DNA of 64,000 nucleotides from Planctomycetaceae bacterium (GCA_016794985.1 JAEUIQ010000020.1:1-64000), one strand, 5' to 3'; positions 54,517 through 64,000 are shown, counted from the first letter of the stretch. Notes: a model not told the origin generated them from the sequence alone. Numbers and translations are program-made.

Positions 54517-55731
54517 CTAGATGCGGGCAACCTGCGTTCCACTCACACGGCGTATGAGTCGCCGGGCCTGCAGCACGGAAATGGTCGCCAATACCCGATT
54601 AATCGGTAGGTCCGTCGCGGCGACGATTTGATCGACATAGGTTGGTTCGACACCGATGGCTTGAAGCACCAACGTCTCTTGGGGGTTCAGCAATAGTTCA
54701 GCGGGCTGCCGAATAGAAGTCAGCGCTGCGGCAGGTTGGCCTGTCGATAAAGTGGGCGTCAAACCAGCGGCTTCCAGCGAATTGGCCAATGGCGAGCGGG
54801 CGAGTTCACCACGCAATGCCGGTGATACGGTGGACGGATTGGCGACCACCGGTTCCGCCAAAGGCCCGAGCGTATCCAAGATGTCTTCCACCGATTGCAC
54901 CAACGTCGCACCATCACGAATCAAGTCGTGGCAACCATGCGAGCCTCGGCTGTCAATTCGTCCGGGGATCGCAAAGACTTCTCGATTTTGTTCCATGGCC
55001 AAGCGAGCCGTAATGAGAGCTCCACTGCGACTACTCGCTTCGATGACCAAGACGCCCAGACTCAATCCCGAGACGATTCGGTTCCGCTGCGGAAAGGCAC
55101 CCGCGTGCGGAGGTCGATGCAGTGGCAATTCCGAAAGGACGGCTCCATGTTGGGAGATTTCCTTTGCGAGTTCGGTATGTTCTGGAGGGTAAATGTTCAA
55201 CAAACCGCTCCCCAAGACCGCAATCGTTCGACCGCCGCCCGCCAGTGCCGCTCGATGGCTGGCCGCGTCGGCACCGCGGGCCATGCCGGACACCACGCAA
55301 AACCCGGCCTGTGCCAATCCCCGACCAAATTGATTGGCGACTTTGATCCCATAGTCCGTGACATGCCTGGAACCCACCATGGCGACCGCTAAGCGATCGG
55401 TGGGCAACAGACTACCTTTGCAATAGAGGACCGAAGGTGGGTCATGGATTCGCGCCAATTCAGCGGGATAATCAGGCTCGCCGATCATCAATAAACGGAT
55501 GTCATTCCGTTCGCAACTTTCAATCTCCTCATCAATGGCGATTTGCTGCGGCGCCGTTAAGATCGCCTTTGCGAGCGCTGCACCTACACCAGGAATCGTC
55601 TGCAAGTCGGTTCCGGTAGCCCCGAATACTTGTTCAGCGGTCCCGAAGGTTTCCAACAAACGCGCAAAAATTCTTGGTCCGACGCCGGGGACCATATTCA
55701 AACGCAGTGCTGCCCGCTTCGCTTCATTCAT
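54517..55731 (-). CDS. dprA: DNA processing protein DprA/Smf
   Basis: The protein is 404 aa. A helix-hairpin-helix part (MVPGVGPRIFARLL and TIPGVGAALA) precedes the Rossmann core with VAMVGSRHVTDYG, VVSGMARGADAASHRAAL, AVLGSGLLNIYPPEH and FPQRNRIVSGLS. A C-terminal winged-helix domain (DML1-like) ends the protein. DprA loads RecA on incoming single-stranded DNA in natural transformation. A prepilin peptidase lies elsewhere in the window, but no other competence gene is linked. Confidence 0.9.
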   Translation of the reverse strand: MNEAKRAALRLNMVPGVGPRIFARLLETFGTAEQVFGATGTDLQTIPGVGAALAKAILTAPQQIAIDEEIESCERNDIRLLMIGEPDYPAELARIHDPPSVLYCKGSLLPTDRLAVAMVGSRHVTDYGIKVANQFGRGLAQAGFCVVSGMARGADAASHRAALAGGGRTIAVLGSGLLNIYPPEHTELAKEISQHGAVLSELPLHRPPHAGAFPQRNRIVSGLSLGVLVIEASSRSGALITARLAMEQNREVFAIPGRIDSRGSHGCHDLIRDGATLVQSVEDILDTLGPLAEPVVANPSTVSPALRGELARSPLANSLEAAGLTPTLSTGQPAAALTSIRQPAELLLNPQETLVLQAIGVEPTYVDQIVAATDLPINRVLATISVLQARRLIRRVSGTQVARI

Positions 55732-55888
55732 GCGTCACCATTTCCTGAGGTCCGCTTGCCCAAAGATTTTTGAAAACCGACCGATTTTGGGAAGCCTGGT
55801 AACATGCGAGTCGAAACTTTCTCGCCTGGTTCTACCCAGCCTCGCGTCCGACCTGGGGAGCAGGACGTCGGGCGAAAACAGGGCGTGA

Positions 55889-57604
55889 TCAACTCCATTT
55901 CGAACCATCGTGCTTCGTGCCGCAAATCGTCACTTCCATCCCCATGGCATCAGCCATAGCCGCCTTGGCCAGTAACGAAGAGTCTGCATCGGATGCCGAA
56001 TTTGCGTAGACCACTTGGATATGATTGCTCTTGTGACGTGCCATCATTTGATTGCGATCAATTCCGTAAAACACGGTGTGCATGATCGGCCATTGCACTG
56101 TCGTCGCGTCCCACCGCCGTTGGGTCTCGGCAGCCGGCAAAGCCACGACTTTGGCGCGACCCAGATCCATCTTTAGTCGATCGTTTTCGATAAAAATTCG
56201 AGACCAAACTATTTCACCTGGTTTGCTAATGCCCCGCAGGGTTCCGCCACCGCTAGGGAAGTACATTTCGGGTTGCCGCATGCTGCTGGCTCCTTTCCAT
56301 CCGTCCACAAAATGTGCCGGTGGCGCGGCTCCACTAATCAATAGCACCCAAACATAATCGCTCACGGTTCCGGATTGATCCCAGTCCGCCCAGCGCAAGT
56401 CGTGCAGAGTGTTCTCGACCGGTTGTTTCATTGCGGAATGCAAACGGAAGGTCATCAAGCCATCCAGCCCAGCACATTCGTCAACTTCATTGAAATGCGG
56501 GAGCGGTTGGCTTTTGTACAGCAATCGTTGTCCATCGCGACTGGTCACAGGCGGGCGGGAAGTGTTGTTCAGCGTCCCCTCCACCAAATCGCTGGCAGGC
56601 AACAAGTCTTTCAACCCTTGTTGGTACTGGATCCCAATGCAATCACATCCATAATCATCCGCGATGCGCAGCGCGGCAATGTACATCTTGCATTGCAAGC
56701 GAATCTGCTTATCGGTCAAGTGGGTGGCATGGTTCTTACCCGTATGGAACTTCAGCCCCATATTCTCGAACCATTGACGAACCGTATCGGCCTCGCGGTC
56801 GTCGGTTTGCATCGTTTCATGGTACAAGGCGGATTGACTGAGTCGTTCCTTGAAGACTCCGGTTGGATTGAGTAGAGCGTCGGGAATGATCGCGTTGAAC
56901 ATTCCCATACAACCTTCATCAAAGACCCCCATGATGGCCCGTTGCGCTTGAAGTTGAGCGGCCAGCGTTTGGCCGAGCCGCTGCTCGCCAGCCGGTACGG
57001 AGACTTTGCGGTACGGCGTGGTGTGAGATTGAGTGTGCTTCACTTCTCCTTTGGACAGCCAAGTTTCGAGTTTGCCTTGAAACCACGTGTCTTGGAAATC
57101 TTCGCTCCACAGCGAACTGTACTTTACTTTGGCTTTGGTTAAAGAACCGTTAAGGTTCAACAACCCGACCAACCCTGGCCATTGACCCGACCAATTGGCC
57201 ACCGTCAAGATTGGTCCGCGGTGCCGCATCAAGCCGGAAAGCACGTGATGCGAATACTGCCAGACCGCTTGCGCCACAATCAAAGGGGCATCCGGATCGA
57301 CTTTTCGGAACACGTCTAAGCCCATTTTTTGCGAGTCAATAAACCCGTGCTCTTTCTTCGAGTCGTAGGCGTGAATCCGCTTTACCTGGAACCCCAAGCT
57401 CTTGATGGACGCCACCAGAGCGTCTTCCATCGCCTTTTGCGCAGGCCAACACACTTGATTGGCAGACAATCGAAGATCGCCACTCGCAATCATCTGAATC
57501 GTGTTGGGTTTCATTTTTGGATGTTCAGCGACGCGGGGCACTGCATATGCGGGCATAGAAGAATCCTGTGACGTGCCTTTCAGCAATGGGGACGGGTTGG
57601 ACAT
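55889..57604 (-). CDS. L-fucose/L-arabinose isomerase-like protein
   Basis: The protein is 571 aa. The N-terminal two-thirds have the fucose isomerase-like pattern, with alternating Rossmann-type strands (PLIVAQAVWQYSHHV, PILTVANWSGQWPG) and a middle domain with the acidic and His residues FDEGCMGMFNAI and DCIGIQYQQGLKD. The C-terminal domain contains ECAGLDGLMTFRLH and PTVQWPIMHTVFYG-like segments. It may interconvert aldose and ketose sugars with a divalent metal. The family assignment is moderate. An ATG at 57556 is an alternative start. Confidence 0.65.
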   Translation of the reverse strand: MSNPSPLLKGTSQDSSMPAYAVPRVAEHPKMKPNTIQMIASGDLRLSANQVCWPAQKAMEDALVASIKSLGFQVKRIHAYDSKKEHGFIDSQKMGLDVFRKVDPDAPLIVAQAVWQYSHHVLSGLMRHRGPILTVANWSGQWPGLVGLLNLNGSLTKAKVKYSSLWSEDFQDTWFQGKLETWLSKGEVKHTQSHTTPYRKVSVPAGEQRLGQTLAAQLQAQRAIMGVFDEGCMGMFNAIIPDALLNPTGVFKERLSQSALYHETMQTDDREADTVRQWFENMGLKFHTGKNHATHLTDKQIRLQCKMYIAALRIADDYGCDCIGIQYQQGLKDLLPASDLVEGTLNNTSRPPVTSRDGQRLLYKSQPLPHFNEVDECAGLDGLMTFRLHSAMKQPVENTLHDLRWADWDQSGTVSDYVWVLLISGAAPPAHFVDGWKGASSMRQPEMYFPSGGGTLRGISKPGEIVWSRIFIENDRLKMDLGRAKVVALPAAETQRRWDATTVQWPIMHTVFYGIDRNQMMARHKSNHIQVVYANSASDADSSLLAKAAMADAMGMEVTICGTKHDGSKWS

Positions 57605-57934
57605 TCAGAGCCGATGTAGGCGTGGCAAAAGTCGGTCATCGGGGACAAGGTTTCGCTAACTGAATTCCGGTTTTCTCGCAATCGAATTCGCGTTGGGAAA
57701 ATCCGAGTCGGCCCTCGCCCAGATAACCGAATCTGGTCGTTAAATCGACCCGCTCGGCTTCCACGGGCGCTAGATTGTAACAAATTTTGGCACGATAGGG
57801 ATGGAAGGGGCGATGATCACGTCTCCTGTCAATTTCTGATGAACCCAGATAGGCAAGGTCAACATGTCTGCCGATAATCACAAACGGTTGTTTCAGCGGG
57901 CGGGGGCGAGATTCGTTTGGAGGTCGTAGCGGTT
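57605..57934. other. Divergent spacer before glmS
   Basis: This 330-bp interval lies between divergent starts and has no supported gene. I looked for a glmS ribozyme-like fold before glmS and saw no recognisable core. Confidence 0.5.
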
Positions 57935-59791
57935 ATGTGTGGAATTGTCGGTTATATCGGGCCAAACGATGCCAAGCCATTTCTGTTGGAGGGACTGCGA
58001 CGGTTAGAATATCGCGGCTATGACAGCGCGGGTGTAGCCGTTCTCGTCAATGGTGAATTCCAAATCGTCAAAATTCCGGGACGGATTGCCGAGTTGGCGA
58101 ACTTGGTTGATCAAAACGGCCTCCACGGCGGTTTGGGAATTGGTCACACGCGTTGGGCGACTCATGGTGTTGCTAATCTGCAGAACGCGCACCCGCATCA
58201 AGGCGGAAGCGGTGAGGTTTTGGTCGTCCATAACGGCGTGATCGAGAATTACGACGAATTGCGACGCGCTCTTCAAGCCCGCGGCTACACATTTGCCTCG
58301 GAAACCGACACCGAGGTGATCGCACATCTCTTGGCAGATGTGCTGAAACGAAAACGCGGCCGGAACGAGCTGAACGAGAACCTCTTGGTCGACGTGATTC
58401 GCGAATCAATCAATCAGCTCCGCGGAACCTACGGTTTGGTGATCTTATTTCAAGATTTTCCACAAGCCATGTTCGCGGCTCGGCTAGGCAGCCCCTTGGT
58501 CGTTGGTGTCGGCAATCACGAACATTATGTCGCCAGTGATGCGTCTCCCTTAGTCGGTTACACACAACGTATCGTCTATTTGGCCGACCATCAGATTGCG
58601 GTCGTCAAAGCCGAAGAACTTTCGGTTTCCTGTCGAGATCGTGGCGATGTGTTTCCTGACGTCCAGCCACTGACAATCAAGTCGGATGAAGTCGAACTGG
58701 GTGGGTTCCAGCATTACATGTTGAAGGAGATTTTCGAACAACCGCAATCGCTCCGCAACACGATGCGAGGTCGCATTGACTTGGATAACGCGACCTCCGT
58801 GTTCGGCGGTCTGAGCATGTCGAATGCCGAACTTCGCAAAATCAAACGAGTTGTTTTTACAGCCTGCGGCACAAGTTGGCATTCGGCATTGGTCGGCGAA
58901 TATCTGTTTGAAGAACTCGCAGGATTGCCGGTGGAAGTCGAGTACGCCAGCGAGCTGCGTTACCGGAATCCACCAATCGACGACGAAACGTTGGTGTTCG
59001 GTATTACTCAAAGCGGGGAAACCGCCGATACGCTGGCGGCCTTACGCGAAATGAAGCGAAAAGGCCATCCCACGATGGCGATTTGTAATGTGGTTGGCAG
59101 TTCGATCGCGCAAGAAGTGAATGGTGGCGTTTATCTTCATGCCGGTCCAGAAATCGGTGTTGCGTCTACCAAGGCCTACACGTCCCAGTGCTTGGCGTTA
59201 TCGCTGTTGGCAATCTACTTTGGTCGTTTGCGAAACTTGAGTTTCGAGGCGGGCCGGCGCTTGTTGGATCAAATCATGCAGGTGCCCGACGCGGTGGAAC
59301 GTGCCTTGGAAAGCAACCAACAAATCCAGCGGATTGCGCAGAAATACGTGGATTGCAACAACTTTCTGTACTTGGGAAGACACTATAATTTCCCGACCGC
59401 GCTGGAAGGGGCGTTGAAGTTGAAGGAAATTAGCTACATCCATGCCGAGGGTTATCCCGCCGCCGAAATGAAGCATGGTCCGATTGCCTTGGTTGACGAG
59501 CACACGCCAAGTGTCTTTGTCATGCCGCAAGGATTCATCTATTCCAAGGTGATGTCGAATCTTGAGGAAATCAAGGCCCGCCGTGGCCCAGTGATCGCGG
59601 TCGCTGCGGAAGGTGATCAGCGAATCGGAAAAGTCGCCGACGAAGTGATTTACATTCCCTCGGTGGAAGACTTCTTACAGCCAATTGTCAGCGCCGTGCC
59701 GCTACAATTGTTGGCTTATCATATTGCGGTGGCGCGAGGCTGCGACGTCGACAAGCCGCGAAACTTGGCCAAAAGCGTCACGGTCGAGTAA
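57935..59791 (+). CDS. glmS: Glutamine-fructose-6-phosphate aminotransferase
   Basis: The protein is 618 aa, the usual length. It makes glucosamine-6-phosphate for peptidoglycan and lipid A. After Met removal C2 (MCGIVGYIG) is the N-terminal nucleophile of the glutaminase domain. Other marks are LRRLEYRGYDSAGVAV, HTRWATHG, the linker, and two SIS domains with TACGTSWHS and ITQSGETADT. The C-terminus ends with DVDKPRNLAKSVTVE, the family's conserved closing peptide. The ATG at 57935 has GGAGG about 11 bases upstream. Confidence 0.95.
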   Translation: MCGIVGYIGPNDAKPFLLEGLRRLEYRGYDSAGVAVLVNGEFQIVKIPGRIAELANLVDQNGLHGGLGIGHTRWATHGVANLQNAHPHQGGSGEVLVVHNGVIENYDELRRALQARGYTFASETDTEVIAHLLADVLKRKRGRNELNENLLVDVIRESINQLRGTYGLVILFQDFPQAMFAARLGSPLVVGVGNHEHYVASDASPLVGYTQRIVYLADHQIAVVKAEELSVSCRDRGDVFPDVQPLTIKSDEVELGGFQHYMLKEIFEQPQSLRNTMRGRIDLDNATSVFGGLSMSNAELRKIKRVVFTACGTSWHSALVGEYLFEELAGLPVEVEYASELRYRNPPIDDETLVFGITQSGETADTLAALREMKRKGHPTMAICNVVGSSIAQEVNGGVYLHAGPEIGVASTKAYTSQCLALSLLAIYFGRLRNLSFEAGRRLLDQIMQVPDAVERALESNQQIQRIAQKYVDCNNFLYLGRHYNFPTALEGALKLKEISYIHAEGYPAAEMKHGPIALVDEHTPSVFVMPQGFIYSKVMSNLEEIKARRGPVIAVAAEGDQRIGKVADEVIYIPSVEDFLQPIVSAVPLQLLAYHIAVARGCDVDKPRNLAKSVTVE

Positions 59792-59803
59792 CTTGGATCG
59801 GAT

Positions 59804-59833
59804 TGGACATTTGGTCCGGTTTTCGGCTATAAT
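59804..59833 (+). promoter_or_regulatory. Sigma-70-type promoter upstream of the HtrA-like gene
   Basis: TGGACA (59804-59809, five of six matches to TTGACA) is followed after 18 bases by a perfect TATAAT (59828-59833). It lies 66 bp before the ATG at 59900 and starts 13 bp after the glmS stop, so the protease has its own promoter. Confidence 0.65.
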
Positions 59834-59899
59834 TGACTCACGGTTTTGCAAGGTGCGGAAGGATCTCCGCTGCCCAGGCAATTCGTGTGAGGAAAGACC

Positions 59900-61435
59900 A
59901 TGAAACCGTCCGAGTCGTTGAACGAGAAATCAAACGAGGCCGATCAGTTGCCGGGTCGCTTGGACCTGCCCGGGCCATTCGCAGGGCCTCGAGATAGTTC
60001 GTCGCCGTTGGAATCGGCCGCGGTGGGGCCGGGGCTCGGTCCTGCGGACGAAGTGTTCGGCCATCACGGTGAAGTGGAACGCTTGCCCTTGATCGTTCCG
60101 GCGATCAATCGCCCTGCCTCTGAGCAAATCGAAAATCTCCTACACCTGCGCAGTCAAGCCGAACAAGGAAACTTGAGTTCGGCATGTCTTTCTCCGACGG
60201 CACTGACGGGCGCTGAGAGTCCCCCGCGCATTTCATCCGAGCAAGTTGGCGATTCGGAATTGACGTCACCGATTCTAACCCAGCCCGGCAGTGAGCTGCG
60301 GCCATCTCAGCCTATCTCCACTACGGGCGAGGTTTGGAAGAGTTTGGGATGGTTGGCGGTGATGATCTTGGTATTTCTGTCTGCGATTACGGTCGGACCG
60401 CGCGTGGTGGAACAGTACCAATACTCGGCGGCGCGCGGGAAAATGCGCGCTCAATACGAAGCAGCGACGGATATGTTGTCAAAGGTGTCGATGCGTGAGT
60501 CGGCCCTGGCCAGCGAACTGGTGGTGCATCGAATTCGCCCCAGTGTCGTAAGTATTCAAGCCGGTTCAAAACAACGGAATCGTTCCCGACAACCCATGAT
60601 GCGTGGTCAAGGCTCCGGGATAGTAATTTCCGATGATGGAATGGTTGTCACCAATAATCATGTTATTGAGAAGGCCGAAGAGATTATTGTCACGTTGGCG
60701 GATCGACGCGAGTTCAGGGCCACAGTGATTGGACGAGATGTCGAAACGGATTTGGCCGTCTTGAAAATCGAGGCGTCGGATTTGATTCCTGCGGAGTGGG
60801 GTGACAGCGACGAATTGGAGCTGGGGGCACCGGTCTGGGCGATGGGGAGTCCCTTCGGTTTGGACCAAACCGTCACGCGCGGAATCGTCAGCGGGAAGCA
60901 TCGTCGCACCGCCGACAACAGCGGCGATGCGAACCCACACCAAGATTTGTTGCAAACCGATGCGGCAGTTAACCCAGGAAACAGCGGCGGCCCATTGGTC
61001 AATTCGCTGGGACAAGTCATTGGCATCAATACCTCGATCTATGGGGAGTTTTTCCAAGGGATCAGTTTTGCGGTGCCGAGTTCATTGGCGAAAGAGATTG
61101 TTGGCAAGCTAATCAAGAGCGGACACGTGCAACGAGGATTCTTGGGCGTTTCGCCACGCGACGTGACTCATGCCGATGCGATCCGGCTAAAGCTACCTGA
61201 AATCTCCGGAGCCCGCTTGGAAACGGTGGAACAAGATGCACCAGCGTACCGGGCTGGACTACGACCGGACGATGTCGTCGTGAAGATTGGCGGCAAGTCG
61301 ATCGACAATCACATTATGTTGTTTCGACAGATCGCGTTAACCTCCCCAGGCGACGAAACCACGATTGACTTCTATCGGGACGGGGAACTTTCCAGCGCGC
61401 CCGTTCAGGTCGGCGTCCGCCCGCTGTATCGCTAG
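59900..61435 (+). CDS. HtrA/DegP-type serine protease with a long cytoplasmic N-terminus
   Basis: The protein is 511 aa. About 145 polar, Pro/Ser-rich residues precede one membrane helix (about 149-167), so the protease part is outside the cytoplasm. The triad is H254 in TNNHVIE, D284 in ETDLAVLKI and S362 in NPGNSGGPL. One PDZ domain follows (about 412-500). It should degrade or refold damaged envelope proteins. GAGGAAAG before the ATG is a good ribosome site. A long disordered cytoplasmic tail is unusual for the family. Confidence 0.88.
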   Translation: MKPSESLNEKSNEADQLPGRLDLPGPFAGPRDSSSPLESAAVGPGLGPADEVFGHHGEVERLPLIVPAINRPASEQIENLLHLRSQAEQGNLSSACLSPTALTGAESPPRISSEQVGDSELTSPILTQPGSELRPSQPISTTGEVWKSLGWLAVMILVFLSAITVGPRVVEQYQYSAARGKMRAQYEAATDMLSKVSMRESALASELVVHRIRPSVVSIQAGSKQRNRSRQPMMRGQGSGIVISDDGMVVTNNHVIEKAEEIIVTLADRREFRATVIGRDVETDLAVLKIEASDLIPAEWGDSDELELGAPVWAMGSPFGLDQTVTRGIVSGKHRRTADNSGDANPHQDLLQTDAAVNPGNSGGPLVNSLGQVIGINTSIYGEFFQGISFAVPSSLAKEIVGKLIKSGHVQRGFLGVSPRDVTHADAIRLKLPEISGARLETVEQDAPAYRAGLRPDDVVVKIGGKSIDNHIMLFRQIALTSPGDETTIDFYRDGELSSAPVQVGVRPLYR

Positions 61436-61674
61436 ATCCTCGTCAATCAGAATCCATTAGGGGCCGAAGTGCTTTTGCTCCGTCCGTCGATCCTGAAAAC
61501 AAGCGTACGGCTTCTGGGTAAAATCGACTGACGCTGTCCTTGTATTTGGTCCAGCAGCGTAGTGTCCCAGCTCGGTCCGTTGAGTCTTGTGACCATGGCT
61601 GGTTCTCAGTTCGGCCCAAAAGTGAGGAATGCTCAGAGGTAGGCCCACGATTGGTCCTAACGACTCCTGGTCCT

Positions 61675-63390
61675 TCAGCGAATGGCACCTTGGCGACGAA
61701 AGCAAACGATAACGATCATCGAAGAAATCATCAGCACGGCAGCGATCTGCAGGAGGCAAGCAGCGGCGACGTTGCCTCCCGCGCCAGAATGGAGATCGCC
61801 CAACAAGCGACGCGGAAAGGTGTCCAGCCCGGCAGGAAGCGTGGCAAAACTGGCGGAAAGGTCGCCGGCGCCGCTCATTGCGAGTACCAATAGCAACGCG
61901 ACATAAAATGGGATGGGGATTCGAATCCCCAAATGCCAGAACGCCGACCATGCCCCTTGCCCACTCATGGCCATGTCTTCACGCCAAGATTTTGGTTGTT
62001 GCCGATACAAGACGAGCGTGGCAAGCAAGGCCCACCCAAGTTGTTTCAAGCCGATCGCTAGACACGGTCCGAGGATCGATGTTTGGGCCAGCGTGTCCAG
62101 CCATGGGAAGGCACTTTGATTGAGTAGACGGTACCAAAGCACTGAAACCAGCGGTGCCGGGATTATTAGGGAAGCGATGGCCATCAGGATGACGATTGTC
62201 GAAGTTGTTGTTCCGCGATACGCCCACCATCCGAGGCATAAAGCGATGGTCACTGTCCCAATCGCCGCGACAACACCGATCAACCACGACCACATCATGG
62301 GGTCCCAATAGTCGCTGGTGGCCGAAACAAGTCGCTGCCAAAAAATGGTGATACTCCAAACTCGATGCGTGTCGTCACCCAGTTGACTAACTCGCAAGCC
62401 AGAGCGAATGACCAAGTTCGTCCAAATGACGATTTGCGGCAACCCGAGCACGGCAAACAAATACACGGTCCACGCCCAACGGCGATGTGTCATCAAGCGG
62501 CCTTCAGGTTGCCAATCCCAGCTCGGCAAGATTGTTAACCAACGTCGGATCGTGTGCCACAGAATCAGCGCAGAGCCAAGCACCAGTGCCACCAAAAAGA
62601 CCATGACCCGGTAGCTTGCATGCGGAGATACGGCGTTTACCTCGTTCAATGAAGTGGAAACCGTGCCCCAAGCATCGGGCGAAAGGTTGGTTCCGAATAA
62701 GTACTGAGCAAGACTTGTGGCACCTTGACCGAGGCCCCAGCCCTCGAATTGCCCGAGCGCAAAGCCCAGATACCAAACTTCGGGCCAAGTTCGGATTTGA
62801 TAGACATCGGATACTTCGATTTGTTCGAAGAACCGTAGCCCAACCATTGCCGCTATCAAAACGAATAACGTCATATGCCGCCGCAAGGAAACCCGGACAA
62901 AGATTTGTCCCAAACTCAGCTGCAATTGAGCCTCTTCTTCTGGAGTCGCAGAGACCGTGTCGCGAGCGGCAACCATCAATAATGCAAACCATGGGATACT
63001 TGCAAACGCCTGAACCCAGACGACAGCTGCCAGGCCTTTGAACCAAGCAGCGTACGTCACTTGATTCAATGCCGACAGCCAACTCAAGCGTCCCCAAAGC
63101 GAATCCCAGGCCGCTAACTGCACAACAAGGGGCGTCATGGCCCAAGTCAAGAGAAGCGTCAGCCAAAGGCGCCGCCTCGGTACATCCGTCCAGCCAATCA
63201 ACCAACCCGCGAATCCCCCAATCGTAAATCCAAAAAGAATCACTCCCAAAACAACGAGACAAGAATTTCGCAGAAGTTCGAGTTGAGAAAGGTTGCCGAC
63301 GAGGCCAAGTACTCCCGCGGCCACTAAAACCAGTCCCGTCGCGAGTGTGCGTTGTTGCTTCCATTCCAGTCTCGGTATCGAACTCGGCAT
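61675..63390 (-). CDS. Fused double ABC transporter permease (Fe3+/FbpB-type)
   Basis: The protein is 571 aa with about twelve hydrophobic segments in two related halves. The first half has an EAA-like loop near TPEEEAQLQLSLGQIFVRV, the second one near WREDMAMSGQGAWSAFWHLGI. Fusion of two permease halves is typical of FbpB/iron(III) permeases. No ATPase or binding protein gene is in the window, so the rest of the system must be elsewhere or after position 64000. Substrate is a guess. Confidence 0.7.
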   Translation of the reverse strand: MPSSIPRLEWKQQRTLATGLVLVAAGVLGLVGNLSQLELLRNSCLVVLGVILFGFTIGGFAGWLIGWTDVPRRRLWLTLLLTWAMTPLVVQLAAWDSLWGRLSWLSALNQVTYAAWFKGLAAVVWVQAFASIPWFALLMVAARDTVSATPEEEAQLQLSLGQIFVRVSLRRHMTLFVLIAAMVGLRFFEQIEVSDVYQIRTWPEVWYLGFALGQFEGWGLGQGATSLAQYLFGTNLSPDAWGTVSTSLNEVNAVSPHASYRVMVFLVALVLGSALILWHTIRRWLTILPSWDWQPEGRLMTHRRWAWTVYLFAVLGLPQIVIWTNLVIRSGLRVSQLGDDTHRVWSITIFWQRLVSATSDYWDPMMWSWLIGVVAAIGTVTIALCLGWWAYRGTTTSTIVILMAIASLIIPAPLVSVLWYRLLNQSAFPWLDTLAQTSILGPCLAIGLKQLGWALLATLVLYRQQPKSWREDMAMSGQGAWSAFWHLGIRIPIPFYVALLLVLAMSGAGDLSASFATLPAGLDTFPRRLLGDLHSGAGGNVAAACLLQIAAVLMISSMIVIVCFRRQGAIR

Positions 63391-63853
63391 GAGATAGTTC
63401 TTGAACTTCTATTAATCAACTTCAAGTTCGAGTAAGGAAAGGCGGTCGCCGGTCGCGCCTCGATCCGCTTTCATGGGTCGTAGCGCGCTGCGACCTAAGC
63501 ATGCTTCCTCGGCCGATCCAAGACAGGAATGGCCCCGCGGTTCGGCGTGGCTTGTCGTGAGCGTATTGTAGCGACAATTGGTCTCGATGTCGTCAGCCAA
63601 GATCGATTGTTGTTGGCAACAAGGAGGAAAATTCCCGACTACAGGCGAAGGGGTGATTCCCGAGGAAATCACGTCCGGCGAACATGGAAGGCAGGTAGTT
63701 TGACTGCCGTGAACGAATGAAATGGGGCTAAATGGAGTGGAGCACCGCCCCCTGAAATCGACACTGTCGTTGTGCTAGAATGAGGACGGATGCAATCCGG
63801 GGCAAAGTAGCGTGCTTGGGGATCGCAGTGCATTGGATTCGAGGAGTTGAGCG
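63391..63853. other. Divergent spacer with a 20-bp palindrome, no gene supported
   Basis: This 463-bp interval separates the permease gene from the next plus-strand gene. It contains the near-perfect palindrome at 63476-63495 and a possible extended -10 box (TGCTAGAAT, 63773-63781). Nothing else is recognisable. Confidence 0.5.
63476..63495. repeat. 20-bp near-perfect palindrome
   Basis: GGTCGTAGCG (63476-63485) and CGCTGCGACC (63486-63495) form an inverted repeat with no spacer and one mismatch. I recall similar palindromes in other planctomycete spacers, but no search was run. Confidence 0.7.
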
Positions 63854-64000
63854 ATGAAGCTGGTAGTTGTCGGTGTGCGTTGGGTCGGCGCAGTTTGGTC
63901 GTGCGCTGGTTGGTATGCCGGTTCGATCTTGCTGGGTGTGTCCTTGTGCGGACATTCGAGCGCTTGTTGCCTTCAAGAGGGCGGCAATACTCCGCAAGAA
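63854..64000 (+). CDS. Start of a secreted protein (3' end outside window)
   Basis: Forty-nine codons are visible. The ATG at 63854 has GAGGAG seven bases upstream. The N-terminus is weakly basic, then hydrophobic (YAGSILLGVSLCGHSSACC), and reads as a signal peptide. The gene runs off the right end, so no product can be named. Confidence 0.65.
   Translation, partial: MKLVVVGVRWVGAVWSCAGWYAGSILLGVSLCGHSSACCLQEGGNTPQE

Noticed and set aside
54211..54609. Plus-strand open frame of 132 codons, with a minus-strand one opposite
   Set aside because: Neither has family features; both look like chance frames in a spacer.
57605..57934. glmS ribozyme upstream of glmS
   Set aside because: I could not trace the conserved core or pseudoknot, and the ribozyme is mainly known from Gram-positive bacteria.

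Overview
The window reads as chromosomal DNA of a planctomycete, probably of the order Pirellulales. The strongest marker is the pair at 18941-22874: a secreted protein with CxxCH haem motifs and DUF1549/DUF1553-type domains, followed by a DUF1501-type protein. This pairing is greatly expanded in Planctomycetota. Moderate GC, many secreted proteins of unknown function, short operons separated by gene-poor spacers, and hairpin-rich intergenic repeats fit the same view. The species cannot be named from the sequence alone. I found no rRNA, tRNA, CRISPR array or intact insertion sequence.

Region by region. 1-1420 is decayed accessory DNA: the end of an Rpn/PD-(D/E)XK-type gene, scattered copies of a 20-bp repeat, and a broken phospholipase-D-like reading frame. 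1422-9508 holds a secreted protein with two GH17-like domains, a 15-unit heptamer repeat, a membrane protein coupled to a Ycf48-like protein, a methyltransferase, threonine synthase and a lipoprotein. 9568-12701 (minus) holds a membrane protein and a prepilin peptidase coupled to shikimate kinase. 12954-18047 (plus) has a glycosyltransferase coupled to a radical SAM protein, an EF-hand trypsin-like protease, and a nucleotidyltransferase-HD protein. 18080-24337 has the cytochrome-like/DUF1501 pair and an AlkD-like protein. 24474-24707 is a two-copy hairpin repeat. 25093-29350 is a TM2 protein divergent from an ECF sigma factor operon that ends in a BY-kinase/ParA-like ATPase. 29358-38196 includes a dihydrouridine synthase, two related secreted transglutaminase-like proteins around a large membrane protein, a GNAT protein and a lipid A-type acyltransferase. 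38563-47851 (plus) runs from an FKBP isomerase and two possible arrestin-fold proteins into a signalling block: a GAF/degenerate receiver protein coupled to a membrane metallophosphoesterase, a receiver fused to an RsbW-like ATPase, and a hybrid histidine kinase. 47832-54111 (minus) is a six-gene lipid-modification operon. 54517-64000 has dprA, a sugar-isomerase-like gene, glmS, an HtrA-type protease, a fused double ABC permease, and the start of a secreted protein.

The two regions most likely to be under-described systems are the lipid operon (two CFA-type methyltransferases, DUF1295, DUF1365, an FAD oxidoreductase and a DCC thiol protein) and the signalling block, in which the receiver domain of the GAF protein has Glu at the phospho-acceptor position. 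The ECF sigma cluster, with a PDZ/CxxCH protein and an ATPase lacking its P-loop lysine, is a third candidate. Functions are assigned from motifs read by eye; no database search was run.
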